Of a stretch of DNA of 24,323 nt, positions 21,189 through 24,323 are shown piece by piece; positions within the stretch are counted from its first letter, which is position 1; each line of letters opens with the position of its first letter. The stretch is from positions 1-24,323 of the forward strand of contig DIFE01000112.1 of the NCBI GenBank assembly GCA_002418985.1, given 5' to 3'. Made by a program: the position numbers and the translations under genes. The notes below the pieces were generated by a model that did not search any database, had not been told where the DNA came from, and saw only the letters and a list, made by a program, of their open reading frames with translations. Origin of the DNA: Deltaproteobacteria bacterium UBA5756. GTDB taxonomy: Bacteria; Desulfobacterota; Syntrophorhabdia; Syntrophorhabdales; Syntrophorhabdaceae.

Positions 21189-21516
21189 TCTTCGATCCCG
21201 CTACCCGGGAAGAAAAAGAACCTGACGTTTCTCTCAGACCTGTCCCACAACGATGACCACCACCCGAAAACATCAATGGTGAATTCCCGCCGCAGGCGTG
21301 CAAAGTGCGGCCTGATCCCGTCTTTCTAGGGATCTGGACGCAATTCTTTAAGGCTTCCTCCAATCCTCTCTTCTATGCCTCCAGCGAGCCCGAAGGGCAA
21401 AGCGGGCGTGAGACAATCTTTTGCTGTTCGCTCTATTTCGCGCCCCGAAGGTTCCGCTGGTGAGCGGGTGGACCGGTTTGGGCAACAGGCCGTTAAGACT
21501 TGAAGGCACTTTGTTT

Positions 21517-21543
21517 TTGACACTCTCCCTGTTTTCTTATAGA
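21517..21543 (+). promoter_or_regulatory. Possible promoter of the phosphoesterase gene
   Basis: TTGACA (21517-21522) and TATAGA (21538-21543) are separated by only 15 nt, which is short. The predicted +1 near 21550 would leave a leader of about 6 nt and no Shine-Dalgarno. Confidence 0.3.
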
Positions 21544-21555
21544 GTTATTCATCAG

Positions 21556-22032
21556 ATGAAGATCGCGGTCATTTCAGATACCCATCTTGAATATGCGACA
21601 GAAGGGTTCAGGCGTCACATGACGACTCTTTTCGGTGATGTCGACGTAATGATTCACGCCGGTGACATGACGTCTTCGAATGTGCTGGATTATCTTTCTG
21701 GTTGGGACCTTCGGGCCGTGAGGGGTAATATGGACGATCCCGGCCTGCAGGCTGCCCTCCCTCAGAAGCGTATCGAGGAGATTGCAGGCAGGCGAATCGG
21801 CATCATCCACGGGTGGGGATGACCGCGGGGCCTTGAAGATTCGGTCTTGCACGCATTTTCGGATGTGGACATAATCGTTTTCGGCCATACGCATGTGCCA
21901 TTAAACGTAATCAAAGGAGGAATTGTCCTTTTCAATCCCGGAAGCTACAGGGGTGGTTATTCGGCAAGGGGAACAGTCGGTGTTATTGAGATCGGGCAGG
22001 ACATAACCCTTCGCCACATTGAAGTTCAATAG
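21556..22032 (+). CDS. Metallophosphoesterase (MJ0936/YfcE-like) with an in-frame TGA at codon 89
   Basis: A metal-dependent phosphodiesterase/phosphatase of the calcineurin-like superfamily, 158 codons before the terminal TAG. All metal-site motifs are present in one frame: D8-x-H10 (ISDTHLE), D37 (HAGD), N58 (RGNMDD), H85 (IIHGWG) and G110-H111-T112-H113 (FGHTH). The later FNPGS motif is also present. The frame is broken only by TGA at 21820-21822 (codon 89), directly after HGWG; the next 69 codons are intact and continue the family (GLED..VD.IVFGHTHVP..). Family members, as I recall them, usually have Ser or a small residue here, and a single C-to-G change in TCA would give TGA. The options are nonsense mutation, sequence error, or recoding such as selenocysteine. 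Without read-through, the 88-residue product lacks the GHTH metal ligands. Confidence 0.8.
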
Positions 22033-22034
22033 CA

Positions 22035-22062
22035 TTAACCATTCGGGATCGTAAGCGATAAT
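22035..22062 (+). promoter_or_regulatory. Possible promoter of the GH57 gene
   Basis: TTAACC (22035-22040), 16 nt and GATAAT (22057-22062), with the ATG 5 nt further on. The same hexamers and spacing precede glgC. The weak -35 keeps confidence low. Confidence 0.35.
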
Positions 22063-22067
22063 ACCAT

Positions 22068-24212
22068 ATGGACGGAATGTACATCTCATTTCTCTGGCAC
22101 ATGCATCAGCCTTATTACAAGAACACCTTCACGGGAGAATATCTCCTCCCGTGGACTCTCCTGCACGGGACCAAAGATTACTACGACATGGGTTCCATGC
22201 TCAAAGATTTTCCGGGCATGAAGCAGAACTTCAATTTCGTGCCGTCTCTTCTCGAACAGCTGGTGGACTACGAAGACCTGGGTGTGAAGGACAGGTATGT
22301 CGAAGTGTTCAAGAAACATCCCTCGGAACTTTCACAGGATGACAAGGTCTTCCTCCTGAATAACTTCTTCAACGCCAACTGGGAAAATATGATCCGGCCT
22401 TTCCCCCGATATTATGAGCTTCTGGCTAAACGCGGGTTCTATTCCCCCAGGGATGGCATGCGGAAGATCACCGGGTACTTCAGCGAGGATGAACTGGGGG
22501 ACCTTCAGATCCTCTTCTTCCTCGCCTGGACGGACCCCGGTTTCTTCGAAACCTGTGACGGTCTGAAATATCTCAAAGAAAAGGGGCGAAGCTTCACAGA
22601 GGAAGACAAAGAGGTCCTCCGGGGTGTTCAGAAGGATATTCTGAAGGGAATCGTGCCTCTTTACCGGGACCTTGCCTCGCAGGGGATCGTGGAATTATCC
22701 ACATCAGCCTTCTATCATCCCATCATACCGCTTCTTATCGGCAGCGAGTCCGCCAGGGAGGCCATGCCAGGCGTCAAACTTCCGGATGTGCCCTTTGCCT
22801 GGCCCGGCGACGCATCCCGCCAGATATCTGATGGACTCAAACTTTTCGAGAAAATAATGGGAAGGCGTCCCGAAGGTATGTGGCCTCCTGAGGGCTCTGT
22901 CAGCGACGAGGCCCTCGAGCTTTACATGAAACAGGGCATCAGGTGGCTTGCGACGGATGAGGACATTCTCTTCGAAAGCTTGAAATGGGGTGCGCGACGA
23001 GACGAACATGGTTATGTCATCAATCCGGAGGTGCTGTACAAGCCTTATCGCTACGAAAAGAACGGCCGGGAGATCACGGTCATCTTTCGGGATCAATCCC
23101 TTTCGGATCTCATATCATTTCATTACTCCCGCGTGGACGCAAAGGACGCGGCCCGGGACTGTCTGGACAGGCTCAGAGCGATCGGCAAATCCATCGGGAA
23201 CACGATCGCAAGGCCCCTGGTGACAATCGCAATGGATGGTGAGAATGCCTGGGAAGGCTACAAAAACGACGGAAGGGATTTTCTCAGCTATCTTTACGAG
23301 GGCATCCTTCACGAGTCAGGTATGACACCCGTTACCATCTCGGAATACCTTGAGACGGCAAAGGATTATGGAAATCTCTACCATTGCCACGCCGGATCAT
23401 GGATCGGCCACAATTTTTCCATCTGGATCGGCCACAGAGAAGACAACGCGGCATGGTCGCTCCTGGCACAGGCCCGAAACTTCCTCGAGGCACAGGACCC
23501 TGGACATACAAACGAACGGGCCTGGAAATCCATATATATAGCGGAGGGGAGCGACTGGTTCTGGTGGTACGGCGACGAGCATTCATCAAATGACGACGAG
23601 ATCTTCGACCTGCTTTTCCGGGAGAATCTGGCCAACGTGTACCGGTATCTCGGTAAGGAAGTTCCCGAGAGACTGTCAATCCCGATCATAGTCGAGGACC
23701 GCGAGGCGCGCCCCGTGAGGGAGCCTGTCAATTTTCTCCGTCCGATAATCGACGGGAGGGTGACCAACTACTTCGAGTGGATCGGCTCCGGCTTCATCGA
23801 GGGGAAAGGACACGGCAGCGCCATGCATGAAGCGGTCTCCATCATAAAGGACTGCTACTACGGGTTTAGCGAGTCGCAACTCTTCCTGCGCATCGATCTC
23901 GACAAACGCTTCATGGACGAAATGGACGGCGTCACCTTCGAGATCGCGATGATCGGCAAAGGTGACCACAAGATCGAATACCGCGTTCACGACAGGTCCG
24001 TGGAAGCCGACGTACCCGTTGAAGCGGCCTTCGAGGACATCCTGGAACTTTCAGTGCCATTCGACGCCCTCGGCACAGAACCAAAAGACAAGGTGGATGT
24101 CTGGCTCTCCCTCAAGATGAAGGAAATGACCATCGACAGGATACCTCAAAGAGGCTACCTGGCAATTACCGTCCCCTCGGAAACCTTCGAAGCGGAAATG
24201 TGGTATGTGTGA
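22068..24212 (+). CDS. Glycoside hydrolase family 57 protein (alpha-glucan-active)
   Basis: A 714-residue cytosolic enzyme (no signal peptide) of family GH57, which holds alpha-amylases, 4-alpha-glucanotransferases and branching enzymes. Conserved regions are visible in order: HMHQPYY (H13-Q14-P15), GIVELSTSAFYHPIIPLL (about 205-222), EGMWPPEGSVS with the probable nucleophile E275, and TIAMDGENAWE with the probable acid/base D390. A segment with WIGHNFSIWIGHREDNAAW follows near 450-470, and the last 150 residues look like an all-beta accessory domain. Together with glgC it fits turnover of glycogen-like glucan. The exact specificity is not readable. The ATG at 22068 has no Shine-Dalgarno; a second ATG lies at 22077. 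A 7-bp array follows the stop. Confidence 0.92.
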   Translation: MDGMYISFLWHMHQPYYKNTFTGEYLLPWTLLHGTKDYYDMGSMLKDFPGMKQNFNFVPSLLEQLVDYEDLGVKDRYVEVFKKHPSELSQDDKVFLLNNFFNANWENMIRPFPRYYELLAKRGFYSPRDGMRKITGYFSEDELGDLQILFFLAWTDPGFFETCDGLKYLKEKGRSFTEEDKEVLRGVQKDILKGIVPLYRDLASQGIVELSTSAFYHPIIPLLIGSESAREAMPGVKLPDVPFAWPGDASRQISDGLKLFEKIMGRRPEGMWPPEGSVSDEALELYMKQGIRWLATDEDILFESLKWGARRDEHGYVINPEVLYKPYRYEKNGREITVIFRDQSLSDLISFHYSRVDAKDAARDCLDRLRAIGKSIGNTIARPLVTIAMDGENAWEGYKNDGRDFLSYLYEGILHESGMTPVTISEYLETAKDYGNLYHCHAGSWIGHNFSIWIGHREDNAAWSLLAQARNFLEAQDPGHTNERAWKSIYIAEGSDWFWWYGDEHSSNDDEIFDLLFRENLANVYRYLGKEVPERLSIPIIVEDREARPVREPVNFLRPIIDGRVTNYFEWIGSGFIEGKGHGSAMHEAVSIIKDCYYGFSESQLFLRIDLDKRFMDEMDGVTFEIAMIGKGDHKIEYRVHDRSVEADVPVEAAFEDILELSVPFDALGTEPKDKVDVWLSLKMKEMTIDRIPQRGYLAITVPSETFEAEMWYV

Positions 24213-24218
24213 GAAGAT

Positions 24219-24249
24219 GGGTAATGGGTAATAGGTGATGGGTTATAGG
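24219..24249 (+). repeat. 7-bp array after the GH57 gene
   Basis: G-rich runs start at 24219, 24226, 24233, 24240 and 24247, that is every 7 nt, with units GTAATGG, GTAATAG, GTGATGG, GTTATAG. It begins 6 nt after the GH57 stop on the coding strand. Confidence 0.85.
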
Positions 24250-24255
24250 TCACTG

Positions 24256-24314
24256 CTGTCCAAAATAATCCGTTTCCCAAAATACGTTCCTTATAAAACA
24301 ATGATTCAGGACAG
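24256..24314. repeat. CTGTCC...GGACAG inverted-arm element, copy near window end
   Basis: CTGTCC (24256-24261) and GGACAG (24309-24314) bound 59 bp. Its first 14 bases (CTGTCCAAAATAAT) recur in inverse orientation at 64-77, inside a similar CTGTCC...GGACAG element (38-77). Both lie next to a 7-bp array. Confidence 0.5.
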
Positions 24315-24323
24315 GTAAATCCC

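Larger units (their letters stand above)
20971..21500. repeat. Nested imperfect inverted repeat of about 530 bp
   Basis: Three blocks pair in inverted order. 20971-20996 with 21475-21500 is perfect over 26 bp. 21005-21021 with 21407-21422 has one single-base gap. 21109-21129 with 21366-21386 is perfect over 21 bp, and its outer flanks also resemble each other (GCCCGC plus a C/G-rich stretch). Sequence between the blocks is unrelated or of different length. The element covers most of the gene-free stretch 20896-21516, where I see no credible gene. It looks like two diverged copies of one repeat in opposite orientation, or the ends of a decayed mobile element. No transposase is seen. Confidence 0.75.

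Noticed and set aside
21064..21363. Open frame of 99 codons on the minus strand in the gene-free stretch
   Set aside because: It crosses palindromes and both inverted-repeat arms, has no family resemblance, and its composition (Gly/Arg/Ser-rich) is typical of chance frames in GC-rich repeats.
21326..21523. Open frame of 65 codons on the minus strand
   Set aside because: It lies wholly within the right arm of the inverted repeat and overlaps the phosphoesterase promoter; no Shine-Dalgarno or recognisable domain.
21823..21850. SECIS element after the in-frame TGA
   Set aside because: The drawable hairpin has its loop too close to the TGA and lacks a G in the first loop positions; an alternative 4-bp stem with a UUCGG loop at 21840 is too weak. 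Kept only as a hint in the TGA finding.

Overview
The window reads as ordinary chromosome from a Gram-negative anaerobe of the Desulfobacterota/deltaproteobacterial type. LptF/LptG, a TolC-type channel and a periplasmic adaptor show an outer membrane. A cytochrome b/Fe-S/CCG-domain membrane oxidoreductase and a 2[4Fe-4S] ferredoxin suggest fermentative or syntrophic anaerobic energy metabolism. The placement near Syntrophia/Syntrophorhabdia is inferred from gene content only.

Layout. 116-1263 (-): lytic transglycosylase, then pgsA. 1320-3306 (+): rsmI and glgC. 3349-6263 (-): a coupled operon of a DUF1015 protein, a TrmN6-like tRNA methyltransferase and a long-chain polyprenyl diphosphate synthase. 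6399-6471 (+): tRNA-Phe(GAA). 6739-12268 (+): a five-gene, translationally coupled tripartite efflux operon (TolC-like, MacA-like, separate ABC ATPase, two different MacB-type permeases). 12319-13906 (-): a LysM-NlpC/P60 endopeptidase, then a single-pass TPR-like protein. 14141-16147 (+): the redox membrane protein, convergent with a 57-residue ferredoxin at 16232-16405 (-), with one perfect hairpin terminator between them. 16524-17246 (+): a TM-helix (mechanosensitive-channel-related) membrane protein. 17374-20863 (-): operon lptF-lptG-RNase H-like exonuclease-alpha/beta hydrolase. 20896-21516: a gene-free, repeat-rich stretch. 21556-22032 (+): a metallophosphoesterase interrupted by one in-frame TGA. 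22068-24212 (+): a GH57 glucan-active enzyme, which with glgC points to glycogen-type storage.

The least ordinary signals are not genes. (1) Degenerate 7-bp tandem arrays (consensus GTNATGG) lie at or within 13 nt of the stop codon of five genes, always with the G-rich strand being that gene's coding strand; three of the five lie between convergent genes, and one is a regular G-quadruplex motif. (2) Several start codons sit at the predicted +1 of good promoters and lack a Shine-Dalgarno, suggesting leaderless mRNAs. (3) The in-frame TGA lies next to a metal-ligand His in an otherwise intact phosphoesterase. (4) A nested inverted repeat of about 530 bp occupies 20971-21500. All functional statements come from reading the sequence and recalling family motifs; no searches were run.
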